This document shows, piece by piece, positions 37,853 to 49,858 of a stretch of DNA of 64,000 nt. Location: the NCBI RefSeq assembly GCF_910592395.1, contig NC_088314.1, positions 13,332,001 through 13,396,000 of the forward strand. Direction: 5' to 3'. The stretch's first letter is position 1, and the number at the start of each line of letters is the position of its first letter. This DNA comes from Lineus longissimus (taxonomy: Eukaryota; Nemertea; Pilidiophora; Heteronemertea; Lineidae). The translations under genes and the position numbers were made by a program. The notes under the pieces were generated by a model. The model was not told the DNA's origin and did no database searches. It saw nothing but the letters and a program-made list of their open reading frames with translations.

Positions 37853-38837
37853 TATGGCAAGCCAAAGCGGAATTTATTCAAGACTTTAGAATTACCATTC
37901 AAGAAGTTAAATATAAGTTCAAGAAGGAAATATATGTTCAAGACTAAAATATGTTCAACCTTGAATCAAATGTTTTCAACCTTGAATAAAATATGTTCAA
38001 CCTTGAATAAAATATGTTCAACCTTGAATAAAATATGTCCAACCTTGAACAAAATATATTCAACCTTGAACAAAATATATTCAAGACTCACGTGACCATA
38101 TTCAAGACGCACGTGACCACAAAATTGATGACGTAGAGCGTAGAATCTGTGGTACTTCTGATGCGTTCTGTTTCACGACATGATTGATTGCCTGTATAGC
38201 CTAAACACTCAAACATGTCAAAAGACAACGAGAATCCGCTACAGTGGTGTCGGCCTTAAGAATGAAAGGTGAGAGGCATTGCGCATTTTGAACATATAAT
38301 TTGCCTGATATGTCTGTGAAACATGTATCGACTCTGACATTCACTCGGCATCCATGTCATGATGTGTAGGATTACAGTACATGTCAGGTGTAGGCGGCTA
38401 GGTACGTGTACAACCATGTGTCAAAACCTCGTGCGAACAATTCGAGCTCCGAAACGCAACACAAGTACCATGGGTTCGGGAAAGTCCGGACGCGGGTTCG
38501 GGAAAGTCCGTAAAGCATCAAAACATGAGCAACTACGTCATCAATTTTGTGGTCACGTGCGTCTTGAATATGGTCACGTGAGTCTTGAATATATTTTGTT
38601 CAAGGTTGAATATATTTTGTTCAAGGTTGGACATATTTTATTCAAGGTTGAACATATTTTATTCAAGGTTGAACATATTTTATTCAAGGTTGAACATATT
38701 TTATTCAAGGTTGAAAACATTTGATTCAAGGTTGAACATATTTTAGTCTTGAACATATATTTCCTTCTTGAACTTATATTTAACTTCTTGAATGGTAATT
38801 CTAAAGTCTTGAATAAATTCCGCTTTGGCTTGCCATA
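37853..38837. mobile_element. Foldback element, 985 bp, long modular inverted arms
   Basis: The left arm 37853-38136 (284 bp) and right arm 38533-38837 (305 bp) are inverted copies, starting TATGGCAAGCCAAAGCGG. AGAGGC borders both ends (37847-37852 and 38838-38843). Each arm holds a tandem array of a 21-bp unit containing CAACCTTGAA: six units at left, seven at right, which accounts for the 21-bp difference in length. The inner arms carry CACGTGACC words. The 396-bp middle is non-coding. Long arms built of short tandem repeats are the hallmark of Foldback-type elements. Frames reading repeated STLNKI or its opposite are artefacts. Confidence 0.88.
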
Positions 38838-38843
38838 AGAGGC

Positions 38844-39466
38844 AATACAGCTGGAAGTTCAATATGGTGTTTATGACATTTGTCAAAAAGATGGCTTTTA
38901 CAAAGAATCACAGCCATAGAGCTAACAGTTGGTTGAAGATCATTAAAATGCTACGATGAAACTCACCTCTTTGATCACAATCGGTATTGGTTTACCTTTG
39001 CAACACACTCTCCTGTAGGAGTGTTGGTGTGGACATGTTGGCACTTTCAAGGGATAATCTCTTCGGTTTCTTGTAAATAATGTATCTCTTATAACAGTTT
39101 ATCATTCTCTCTTGATGAAGACATATAGTTACAGCAAATGGATTGATCAGCAAAATTATATTGTGACCCTCAGGAATAATGATCTTAACATGTGTGACTG
39201 CTTGACCTACTCTTCAGTGTGGTTTGGAGGTCACATGTCCGAGGCAACTAACAGAAGACTCGGAGGCTCCAGGATGGCATGGTCATGGATAATCCAAAAA
39301 ATAGCAGTATAGTGGAATAAAGATACAACATTCAGCATTTCGCCCTCAAAATGAACTAGTCTTTTGTGTGCTTCTTTTGTTTTTTCACGCTTAAATAAAA
39401 GGCAACTGATACATTTACCCACTGTGTACGAGTAAAAAATAAAATCCTATGATAAACAGAAGAGAT
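38844..39466. other. non-coding, no gene recognised
   Basis: Frames of 66 codons or less; nothing supported. Confidence 0.5.
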
Positions 39467-39468
39467 AA

Positions 39469-39860
39469 TAGCTGCGCTTACACCATGAAATATTGGTGGA
39501 CCAATTGCACGTACACCACCACATTGCCGCGACAAATTGGTTCGGCAATCCATTGCCGATACAAATTGCCGAGCGAATTTGTCCTACCAAGCTTGATGGT
39601 CCAAATTCGCCCGGCTTGTTGAAAGCTCGGCTTTGTCGTGGTGTAAGCGCAAATGGATCGGCAATTAGCTAGTTAGATGGTTCGGCTCCAGGTGGCGTTT
39701 TCGAAATGGCGCTTTCTGCTTATTGTTTGCGCGCCATCTGTAGCCGGATTTTATAACTAGCTGCAGCGCTGGTGTAAGCGCTTGGTGGATTTTCGATGGT
39801 GCGGCATTGGTTCCCGAACCAAGATTGGTGGTCCATTTTCAGGTGGTGTAAGTGCGGCTA
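39469..39860. mobile_element. TIR MITE, about 392 bp, GCGCTTACACCA ends
   Basis: Left end TAGCTGCGCTTACACCA and reverse-complemented right end TAGCCGCACTTACACCA differ at two positions; inside both, TGGACCACCAAT-type words pair further. The interior has many TTGCCG/CGGCAA and AATTCG words, the block GGTGTAAGCGC twice, and GCGCCATCTGTAGCCGGAT. It shares these blocks with the 24361 element. Non-coding. The target duplication is likely TA but not certain. Confidence 0.75.
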
Positions 39861-42800
39861 ATGCTGTATGGTATTATTTGCATAGGTAGTATTACCATCA
39901 TACTGCACCTAAAACCTACATAGACCTGAACTTTCTCACCTGTAACATTCATGACTCCTGTTTTCCTTCAAGGTATAGACGTTTACATCACAGACGATAA
40001 CAACTCTGACCACAAAGAAAGAACTTGTTTCAGCTGTTGTAGGTCTGTTACAATCATGGTAATCAACAGGTGTTATACCTCTAGTCAACCACTACTTGGA
40101 TTTCCATTAACAAGTTTGAGAGGCTTGCAAGAATCACCCCACACAGTGTTTACAGCGTGAATTTCTCAAATTAGGGTATGGTGTGCCCCATTTCCCCCAA
40201 AAGAAACACCTCAAACCTGCTTGTGAAGGCCTTAAAAAACAATCAGAAGTCTTCTGAATAAACATTGTTTTTGCATGAAAGGTTTCTTTCTGACCAGTGT
40301 CATGAATGATGATTAATACCTGCAAGCCCAACTGCAGCCCAAATGTTGGGCACCCATAAAAATTAGTGTTAAAAATAATGCAATTAAAAGTCCTGGCATT
40401 ATGCTCAGGCTGATACTTATCCCATAGTTTTTCTTAATTTGGCTAAAAGACATAAGATAATATAACATAGTCAATGTCAAAGTTTGTCTTCCCCACACTA
40501 AATGCTTCCCAAAAGGAAACAGCAGAGCCTTAGAAATTGACAAAAGGAAGTACAGTTTGTCACCTTGATAATTCGTCAGCTGCAATTCATTCTCCGAGAT
40601 ATTAATTATTATATGGTCACAGTAACAGAATTTATAATTGTCAACCTATCTTCTTCAGTTCAAACAGACAGGAATTTGGATGGCCCTTCAGGTCACCTCA
40701 TCTACAAAAGTTCACCTCAATGAGTAATGAACTCGCCATTTTATTAAGGTCAATGTCTCTAATCCCAATTTGGAAAACAAGGGGATGCCCTCCCCCCTCC
40801 CCACTCTCTGAATGATCATCAAATATATCTTACTCCATTCTGGATGCGACAGTTAGGGAAGTATGACATATTGCTGGCAGAAATTCCCTTGAAAGGCATG
40901 ATAACCTGATCGCCCAGGATTTGCTAGGATGATCAAATATTACAAAATGAGATTGTGCAACACCAAATATAGAGCGTTAACCTTCTTCACACTATTTTCT
41001 GTATGGGGTTCTTTACTTTAATTTTTTCAATATTTCAGTGGAAGAATTTGTGACGGTTATTATGTTCGAATCTTTTTTCTTCAGCAGCAGTGATAATTGA
41101 GTTACCTCGGTTTAAAATGCATGAATGTTTGTCCGTATGTTTTGTCTGATTTTATCTATACAAAGGAGAGTTGCTAATCGTCCAGCTTTATGCCATTATG
41201 CCAGTTACATGAGTAAGGCAATCTACAAATTTTTGATACTTTACGAGATAAAATCCTCTTGTTTGTGGTGGCTATTGAAGGTGTTTGCAAGAAGAATTAG
41301 TCAGTAACAATTTAACATGTTTAAAGGACCAGCGGCATTATTATTGCAGTATGTTTGTTCTTCTGTTGGTTCATCAGTAAACTATTTTTGTAAACGTGTT
41401 TGATGCTTTTCCAATCTTGTTTCAGCTCTTAGATAGTAGAAAAACGCGTTATTCATTCTACTAGTACACACAAGTCCTGGCGCGAAAGACCTTTCCCACC
41501 ACGTGAGTGCATGACCCGCTATCAAGACGCCCGATAATTCAGTCAGATTTTGAATTTTTCCCTTTTTTTTGCAATTTGTTGCTGGAAACTACTTATGTAG
41601 AAGAGGAGGTGACTGGGCAGCCAACAGCGCGGTAATATTGCCCTTAATAATGCCAATGGTCCTTTATCACTCTGCCCAGTGCTTAAATGCACCAATCGAT
41701 TTTGGGATGGTCTTAGAATTTGTAATCGTTCCACAATGACGCAACAATAAATCCAATCTGACATTTTCTTGGATGAAATTCCCCAGATAGTCCGCCGCAC
41801 CTTTTGATCATCCACTTCTTTGTAAACCCCCATGAGATTGATCCAATTATGCAGCAAGTCAAATTATCCCTGTGCATAATTCATTCTTAGTACAGAAGAA
41901 GGGGTAATCAGTTATGACAGATATTCCCAAGCCAGTTTGAATACTGACTTGGGGACTAAAGTTGCCAATCAGTTAAAGGCATAATTGCATACAAAACCTG
42001 TGGCACATTGGTGTTTTGTGGCTTGTGATGTGCTCAAAAATTACCAGCCAAGACATTTAGAAAATGTTTCTGTTTGTCAATGTTTGTTGGAATTTTGGAG
42101 TATATAGATAAGGAAATGCCCAACCCAGCCATGCATTGCTCTGGTTACGTCTAAGACTTTATAGCGTGGGTCTAATATGCCTTCTGAAAGCGCTTTGCTA
42201 ATGGACCATTTCTTTCACTGTGACATAGCCGTGATAACATGGCTATTATAATAGAAAAGCTGTTGCGAATTGGTTAAATCATGACCAAATGTCATTTATT
42301 GCCCTGGCTATGTCACAGGTTCCAGCATCAGAAATTGCTCATTTACAAAGCACTTTGAACGGTAAGAAGTCAGAAAGCCGGTGCGATGAAGAGCCCCACC
42401 ATAACACTCATCTGGTCATATAGGCAGAACCTGAAGCAAAAAGTCAACAACAAATGGAATCTTCTTCAATTTGATCGGGCACTTAGCAAATTGATCACGT
42501 GGCCTTTCCATGACCGATCCCATCGATCCCAGTATGGGTTATCTGCTCCACTGAGGGCAAAGATAAGATGCTTTTAGAGCAGATAAGGCATATTTCAGCG
42601 TCATCAGCTTGTGAAATGGAATGATGGATTAGGGGACTCTTCAGAGCGAATCACCTGATGCTGTGATGGTTTGGAGCTTTCTATGGCGGGTAATTCGTTG
42701 CAAAGCTCATAGAGTTTCATTGGTAAAAGGCTGCAATGGCACTCGGTTCAAGTTCAAATATAACATATATTACAATCACTGCCTAAGTAGGTTAAAATTA

Positions 42801-44635
42801 TGTACCACAAAGACCTGATGAAAATATGTATCTTTGAATTGATGAATATGTGCAAATAGAATGAGAGTCATTTGCCAAAAATGGGAAAAGGTTTGTGTGA
42901 CGTCACAGAGTGTTAGTGACAGCATGACAACGCAACTTATAAAAGTACAATTGGTGATACTGTGCAATTTTTGTAACTTGATTTGTACTTATTTTTGGTT
43001 TTTGCTTGTATCACACTCACAGTATCAAATGTGTACGGTTTATGATAGGTGTGTGATATAGACCTTGGTCTTCACATGCTTATAAAGGCCTACGCTGTTA
43101 GTTCAAAATTTTGAATGTCCAATTACTAAAATACATACTAGATATAAATTTCAACATTGCCGTTGTGTAGACTGATATACAAATACTATGAATACCAAGT
43201 TTAAACAAATTTGTATTCTCAATAACTATGATAACTGCACTATGGCAATGTGTATTAGTGGATTTCTATTAAACTGGATTACAAGTAATTACGAACGGCA
43301 TATCCCTTTAAGCCAAAACTTGCCAGGTTTATTATCTCTTGACTATAGTATAGACTAGTCTCCATAGGATGTTTAAAAGAAGTTGGTATCCATTGTAATA
43401 AGTAGGATCTGTTATTCTAATACCCATATTAGCAAAGATGCGAAAAATGCTGCTCTTACCTTGCTACTGTAGACTTGAACACTTATTGTTGAACTATAGT
43501 TCTGGTAGTCTTTTGTTTATCCCTCCTAGGGTTGCTGACACCTAGCTACTGTTTCTTCAGCTGCTGGTTATCACTTTTGTATCTCTTACAAACCCAAGCA
43601 AACCATCACAGCATGTCTAAAAGGCTTAAGATATACCACAGCCAATTCCCGAAGTGTTTCCTACGTTGTCCAATTGCGTTACCACCATGCAGATACTCAT
43701 GAACAATACCTTGTTACATCGTCAGTCTAGGTACCTGGCGACCATGTGTAGAGGTTTAAACACAGTTTCTTTCTTCTTGCATTTTCTCCACACATTCAGA
43801 CCCCAGACGATTTTTATCGCGAATCCAGCCAAGTGGCTGAATGAATTAAACATCAATTACCAAAACCCAAAGAGAGTAATTTAATCTGGTGTGGCAATAT
43901 AAAACTTTGCCATTTTGATGATTGGGAAGCGATTTTTCACCAAATTTCCAGCACATTCTATTCTTGGACATTACGTTTCTATTTTAAGATACACGCCACT
44001 CCCCTTACCTTCAGACTTGGTGTGTCAAGATCATGCAGCTCGCAGTCATGATTGCAGAGTCATGAGTTTCTGTGTGCTCATATAGCTTTACACTGTTACA
44101 ACTGCAAGGGGTGCAAGTGATCCCTTACATCTAAAGTATCTTTTCACTTGGTCCATTTATCAGGAGAAGCATGCCAGATATGGTTGATTAATGGCATTGG
44201 GATACTATTAATTGATGCATTTGTTCAACTATTCAACTATTGGGGATTTCCAGCAGAATCTTTCAATGCATTATATGGTGTGATGGGGTCATTACGGACA
44301 TGGGCTGTGCTGCCAAATGTAAAGCTTGCCAAATTGTTGAATTCTTTCAAATATGGATTAAAGCTGACATGCATGCATAAAAACCCTTGCGGCCAAGTTG
44401 GATAACACTAACACCCATCCGCCATGTTTCGAACGCCCTCAGATATGAAAGACTACTATCAGGCCACAGTGGCAGTACTGTATTCACAACAGAGCACTGG
44501 ATGTGGAGCGTAGATATGAGCATCAGTTCATATATATCTATATTACCATTAGTGGTCATTGCGACCTCGCACGATCATTGTTTGAAATAGAATGTAACCT
44601 AATCAGATAGTTCCTCAATACACGCATGGTTTTAA
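39861..44635. other. non-coding, no gene recognised
   Basis: Frames of 104 codons or less without motif. A perfect CRE word TGACGTCA lies at 42898-42905. The stretch 42840-43080 is loosely similar to 12836-13080. About 43100-43310 loosely resembles 57640-57790. Confidence 0.4.
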
Positions 44636-45038
44636 AGGGGTTGTGTGAAGTAAAAGGTACGCCATTATGAAGTGAAAATTCTGCTTCTAGACACTGAGCT
44701 GAAGATGCCAATGTCATTTTTTTAGGGCATCCAGAGTCTGAAGTTACAGATAATAAACTACAGAATTACTGACGCCCTCTGTTCTTGGCCAGTAAAATTT
44801 TCTCAACAAATAACATAGTACGTCAAAACGGCAAATCTTGATTGTTCGCACTGCCGCTGGCTCGCAAGCCAGTACACTATGACGTCATAAGGACATTTGG
44901 CGGAAAATTCGAAACTTCCGGTCATTTTCGAAAAAAAATCATTATACATATTTTTTCCGTACCTTAACCTCGTTTTGGATATATCCGGCCTCATGAAGAC
45001 AAAATTCCTGTTTTGGACCCCTAATTCACACAGCCCCT
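44636..45038. mobile_element. TTAA-target MITE, 403 bp, promoter-like interior
   Basis: TTAA at 44632-44635 and 45039-45042 borders ends AGGGGTTGTGTGAAGTA and, as reverse complement, AGGGGCTGTGTGAATTA. TTAA with AGGGG starts fits Kolobok- or piggyBac-type elements. The interior contains a perfect CRE (TGACGTCA, 44880-44887) and an E2F-like TTTGGCGGAAAA (44896-44907) 8 bp apart. No transposase. Confidence 0.78.
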
Positions 45039-45346
45039 TTAATACTAGCAAAGCGTGAAATTGTTTTGCATCTTTAAAATTCGAAAAATAGCTGCGTGCT
45101 ACTATAATTAATCATGAGAGGGTGTAATGTTCATCTCCTGATTATGTACTTTTGCCAATATTGTAAAGGGCATATTTTAAAGGCCACTTTATACTGAAAA
45201 TGGTACAGATGGCATAAATGACGCCGTTCTGTCATGCTTGTACTTGGAAAAGAAAAACTGAAAAATATGTGAGCTTCGTGGCATCGTGGGTAAGACGGCA
45301 AGGATCAGGTGCCGAGGGTGGCCAGTACGAACTCGCTCATGGAATA

Positions 45347-45790
45347 TTTTTAGCTCAGCTGACAAAGTCAGCGGAGCTAGTCAAATAGCTATTCGATTGG
45401 TGTCCGTCCTTCCACCCATCCTGCCATCCTTCCATCCATCCATCCATCTGTAGGCAAAGTTGGGCATTTTGTAATCATACAACCGAGGCACTTCAAATCT
45501 AGTCTTGCTTATAAACACCGCAGAAAATGTTGCTTTCGGAAAAAAATTTGGGCGATTCGACTCAAATTCAGCTCCCCAGGGGGCAAAATGCGTAAATGAA
45601 GAAACAATTTTTTGACGCTCTATTCCAGCAGATAAAAGATCGAAATAAAGTTGAAAAGGTCTTCATGATACAGAAGTTTTGATATAAAATAGATTAGTGT
45701 GGATTTATATCACCAGTTCGCGGTAGTGAGCAAAACTGTTGTTTGACCCCGGATGACCCCGCTTTAAATTTCCCGCCGGTTACCTGGAGT
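45347..45790 (+). repeat. hairpin-headed repeat family 2, diverged copy
   Basis: Starts TTTTTAGCTCAGCTGAC with a head hairpin ending GGAGCT, then GTCCGTCC and CCATCC iterations. The body shares AAACAATTTTTTGACGCT, a GAAATAAAGTTGAAAAGG block and ACCAGTT with 47328-48172. The 3' tail is not seen, so the copy is truncated. Confidence 0.65.
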
Positions 45791-47327
45791 ACTATCATCA
45801 AGAAAATGGCGGTGACCTTTTTATTTCTACCGGAGCGATGATTTTGTAAGTGACAAATTTTCTTTTTAAGCCTTTACGGAAACGTATTTTGGTACGAAAC
45901 TTTACGCGTTTATAGAAAAGATCAACGAGAATGTGTTCAAATGCCCTCACAACGATGAGTTCAACAGAATTTGGTCAAAACAACCTTCGAATGGAGTCAA
46001 CTTTCTTTGCGAAATTGAAGCGACGACTTCATTATTTATCGTAATTTATGCAGATCTGAGTCCAGCTGATGGGCGATGTTTTGATTTGTGTTCAAACTAT
46101 TGGAAACTCCGGAAATTAGTTCTATTAGTTCTACTATTCTGTAGGAGTATATTATAGCCATTGATGTTGACAGCTAAAAGTTTCTTGTCCAATCACGTGA
46201 CCTCTCCAACACTCGATAATGCACTCTTTTCGTCCACGTTTGAGGCCAATCTTCGGCCTGAACATGAAATCTAATAAGCGCAGTACTTAAATCAGATGTT
46301 TCTCTCGCCTTGAAAACATTCCTGGGTAAAATCCATTGAGATTAGTCGAGTTAATCCACTTTTTCCGTGCCTAAAATCTCTGCCGCTGAATTCTATAAAT
46401 AGAAACTATTAACATTGCGGCAGTGTGGTTCCCATTGTGCGCCCTCCCACTTCACACCATGTCAGGAACTTTTACGGAGAGAGAGGGCGTGCGGTAAGAA
46501 GAATGGCCAAAATGACGTCACGTTTTCCTGGCAATGCCTCTTGCCAGACCAGTCAAGCATTGGGAAAGCATCTTTAATTCAGACAACGTTAGAACTAGAA
46601 AAACGAATATGTTAATTTGCAAAATTAAAAGCAGATTTCACCACTAACCAGCCAAATCGGAATACGACGGCGCAAAATGTTCTCGCTTTCCTCCTGCTAA
46701 AAAACCTTGTTCCCGCACTCCTATTTTAATTTATCCCAAGGAATATGATATGATCTGTTTTCACTTTTTGGCTCAGTCACCGTAGGGGAGTCTATGCAAT
46801 ACTGCAGTGTCCGTCGTCTGTCGTCGTCGTCGTTGTCCGTCGTAGTTCAAAAACAGTGGCACGTTTTTTAACCGCTAGGCCTATGAACTTAGAACTTTGT
46901 ACACATGACCCCCTAGGTCAGATGACCCGTGACACTAAATTTCTGTCCGATCTGATTCTCTACTTGGCCACCAGGGGGCCAAATGTGGATATCTAAAAAG
47001 TGTGATATCTCGCTTATTAGTGACTTGTTTTCGATAAAACTTTTGTGGTAGGTACTCATAGCAAGGATACATCATATGTCTTACGGGTTTTTAATTTGAT
47101 CTACTTTTCAAGGTCGCAGAGGTAAAATGGCGTGAATTGGCCGTTTGAGTGTAACTATGGCACGTTTCTCAACCACCAAAGCTATGAGCTTGAAACTTGG
47201 TACATATAACCCCCTATATCAGATAACCTCTGGTGCTGAATTTCAGCCTGATCTGATTCTTGACTTTGCCACCAGGGGGCCAAAACAGAAAAAGTAAGAA
47301 GTGCAATAGCCTGCTTATTAGCTCAGC

Positions 47328-47373
47328 TTGTCAGCTGAGCTATTCATATGAGTAAATGGTAGAATGAATGTCC

Positions 47374-47412
<39 letters not shown>

Positions 47413-48172
47413 CGTTAAAGAGGCACGTTTCAAAACTATGGCGGATAGGCGATAGATTTTCCCTATAAGCCATTTAGACTCTTCAGGACTCCTGAATAGA
47501 CCAAGTGTGGGTCCGGCAGGATTAACAGTTTGGCCACCAGGGGGCAAAAAGCCTAAATCACAAAACAATTTTTTTACGCTTTATTCAAGCAGATAGAAGC
47601 TTGAAATAAAGTTGAAAAGGACCGCATGCATGTAGGTCTTGAAACTACTAAGAGTAGTTTTGATTGATACTACCAGTTGGCGTTACTGAGCCAAAATCTG
47701 TGTTGACCTAGTTTAAGCTTGATTTGAATTTCCCGCTCTTGTATGACTCTGAAGGTTGTGGGTTCCAATCCCACTTCGGGTCAATTTTTTTTTTTAATTT
47801 TTACTTTTTTCACTTGTAAATACATTTTCTTTACTTTTTTGAATAATTTGGTGGGCGGCCATCTTGGTTTTTTTTTTCTATTTTAAAGCCTTTGCTGTAT
47901 CCAGAGTGACATGAATTTTATGGTTGGTGTACAATAAGTCTCCTTTACATGATATCACATGGGCTTTCTATTTGACCTACTTTTCAAGGTCAGCCTGGCT
48001 CAGGCACTTAGATTTGACTAATAAGTGGCATATTTGTCACCATTTAAAAGTCTTTTTACTTTGGTATGTTTGCCTGATATATTGACAAAACTGAGGTTGA
48101 AAGAGATCTATCGGGTACTTTCCATGTTCATATATTTCAGCTGAGCGCCAGGCCCTTGGGCCTCTTGTTAGC
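47328..48172 (+). repeat. hairpin-headed repeat family 2, nested copy
   Basis: Head AGCTCAGCTTGTCAGCTGAGCT, then GTCC and a (GTCT)n tract to about 47412. The body has one CCACCAGGGGGC motif, a tRNA-T-arm-like block, a T-rich run and GGCGGCCATCTTGG. The tail is CAGCTGAGCGCCAGGCCC then TTGGGCCTCTTGTT. The first 350 bp are nearly identical to 63657-64000. It is inserted in the family 3 repeat. Confidence 0.85.
47757..47880 (+). repeat. tRNA-like B box, T-rich run and YY1-like module
   Basis: GGTTGTGGGTTCCAATCCCA fits a tRNA T-arm (GGTTCNANTCC form). It is followed by a long T-rich run and then GGCGGCCATCTTGG, whose reverse complement CCAAGATGGCCGCC contains a YY1-type word. The same order is found at 48760-48906. 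No complete tRNA fold is present. Confidence 0.5.
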
Positions 48173-48759
48173 AAATTGTTTTTGATGAAATTTTTATGGC
48201 AGGGACCCCTAGCAAGGTTACCTCAGATGTTGCACGATTTTTCGGATTTGACGTACTTTTTAAGGTCGCAGAGGTCAAATGGCGTAAATTTGCCGTTTGA
48301 GTGTAACTATGGCACGTTTCTCAACCGCAACAGTTATGAACTTGAAACTTTGAACAAATGACCCCCTAGGTCAGTTGACCTTTTACACTGAATTTTGGTT
48401 TGGTCTGATTATTGACTTGGCCACCAGGGGGCCCAAACTCAAAACTCAAAAAGTGTGAATTCTCGCTTATTACTGATTTGTTTTTGATAAAAGTTTCATG
48501 GTAGGTACTCCTAGCAAGGATACATCACATATCTTTAGGGTTTTTGATTTGACCCACCGTTCAAGTTCACATAGGTCAAAGTTGAAAACTTTACCGTTCT
48601 TGTTAGTTTTGTCGTTGTTCAATGTAAAGAGTTTTAATTTTGTGTAATGATGCATCTAAGAAGCCACTATTTGTATGCCAAGTTTCAGCCAGATCGGAAT
48701 TCAAGTATGGCCAAAATTGCATGTTTTGTGGGTTTTTCCTCGTATTGTGGCAATCCAAA

Positions 48760-48906
48760 GGTCGTGAGTTCAAACCCCGGTCAAGGACAGCCAAAAATAT
48801 TTTTATTTTTCATCTTTTCCTTTTTTCTATTCTGAGTTCTATCTTACATTTTCTTCATTTTTTTATTTATTTGGTGCCATAGATTTAATTAGGCGGCCAT
48901 CTTGGA
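48760..48906 (+). repeat. second tRNA-like B box, T-rich run and YY1-like module
   Basis: GGTCGTGAGTTCAAACCCCG (B-box-like), then a T-rich run, then GGCGGCCATCTTGG. Same order and spacing style as 47757-47880, but in a family 3 body, so the module is shared between families. Confidence 0.5.
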
Positions 48907-49319
48907 AATCGTTTTTGCCGATTGCTGTAGTGTACGAGTGATGGAATTGTTATGGTCGGGTGGATGTGTCTACATCACATATCACCCTGGTTTGTTATTT
49001 GACCTACCTGTCAGGGTCACTGAGGTCAAAGTTAAAAATATATTGACCATTGTCATGGAGTGGCACATTTCTTCACTATCATTTTCACCTAGACTCTACA
49101 AGCTTGGAACAACAAGTCTCGGATTCACCACTTGGCCAGGGCCGGCTCTTAACTGGTCACAGATGCATGTATAAATTATGAGAGGCCGACATACTGTAGC
49201 ACTTTCTGTAACTGTCTATTAAATATACTTACGGTGAGCACAATGGCCCCTGGCCGTTTCATTTGTAATTAAATGGTATTCATATAATGAGATCAATAGT
49301 AGTGTCCGTGTCAGATCCC

Positions 49320-49357
49320 ATCATGGAGGTATAAATAATTATTTATACCTCCATGAT
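49320..49357. repeat. 38-bp perfect palindrome without spacer
   Basis: Each half is 19 bp (ATCATGGAGGTATAAATAA and its exact reverse complement) with no loop. The 9-bp word GATCCCATC occurs at 49314-49322 and again at 49355-49363, overlapping each end. The middle 32 bp can be read as a palindromic insertion with a 9-bp duplication. Confidence 0.95.
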
Positions 49358-49764
49358 CCCATCGTTTAACTAGTCTTCTCTCCCCAGGTGCCTCACACGG
49401 ACCTTCACGTCCCCATACTCAAGACCAACTCTTACAATATCGCCTCAAAACAACCCTGGAGTCATGAATTCACAGGTGCTCCTGTGAAATCTCAGTTCTA
49501 GTTTATTTATCAAACTTTATCGAGGGTTACCCGGTTATCGAATCGAATGGATGTGTCGATCGTCGGGGCGGATTGATATGTGGTTAGGTTGTGCGTCCAA
49601 GGCGATTACTAATAGGTCATTCAGTTAGTTTGAGAAAGATCATGATCATGAAGATGCGTGTTGTGTTATCATAACTGGAAAATAAGTTGAAGTTATTATT
49701 AGTACTACGATTCTTACATGAGTAAAAAGTAGACGTTTTAAGCAACACAATAATGTTACTCCCA

Positions 49765-49820
49765 TTTTTAGCTCACCTCTTAGCAGAGGTGAGCTTATCC
49801 CATACCGTGGCGTCCGTCGT

Positions 49821-49858
<38 letters not shown>

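Larger units (their letters stand above)
46765..49265 (+). repeat. hairpin-headed repeat family 3, split by a family 2 copy
   Basis: Starts TTTTTGGCTCAGTCACCG and GTAGGGGAGTCTATGCAATA, then GTCCGTCGTCTGTC. Body units of about 300 bp recur, each with GGCACGTTT, CACCAGGGGGC and a GGTC-NNNAGAGGT word. It ends GGTGAGCACAATGGCC near 49230-49265. The body is interrupted at about 47325-48172 by a family 2 element; the text before (CTTATTAGC) and after (TTGTTAGCAAATTG) joins into a normal family 3 sentence. Confidence 0.75.

Noticed and set aside
37832-38756. Repeat protein with STLNKI units on both strands
   Set aside because: It is the 21-bp tandem unit of Foldback arms read in frame; mirrored because the arms are inverted copies.
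45769-45777. E2F-like TTTCCCGCC in the family 2 copy
   Set aside because: A single short word in a diverged repeat; the sister copy at 47740 has TTTCCCGCT, so it is not conserved.
47344-47568. 74-codon frame with TDRQTDRQ repeats (and twin at 63682-63906)
   Set aside because: The repeats are the (GTCT)n tract of family 2; duplicated because the repeat is duplicated.
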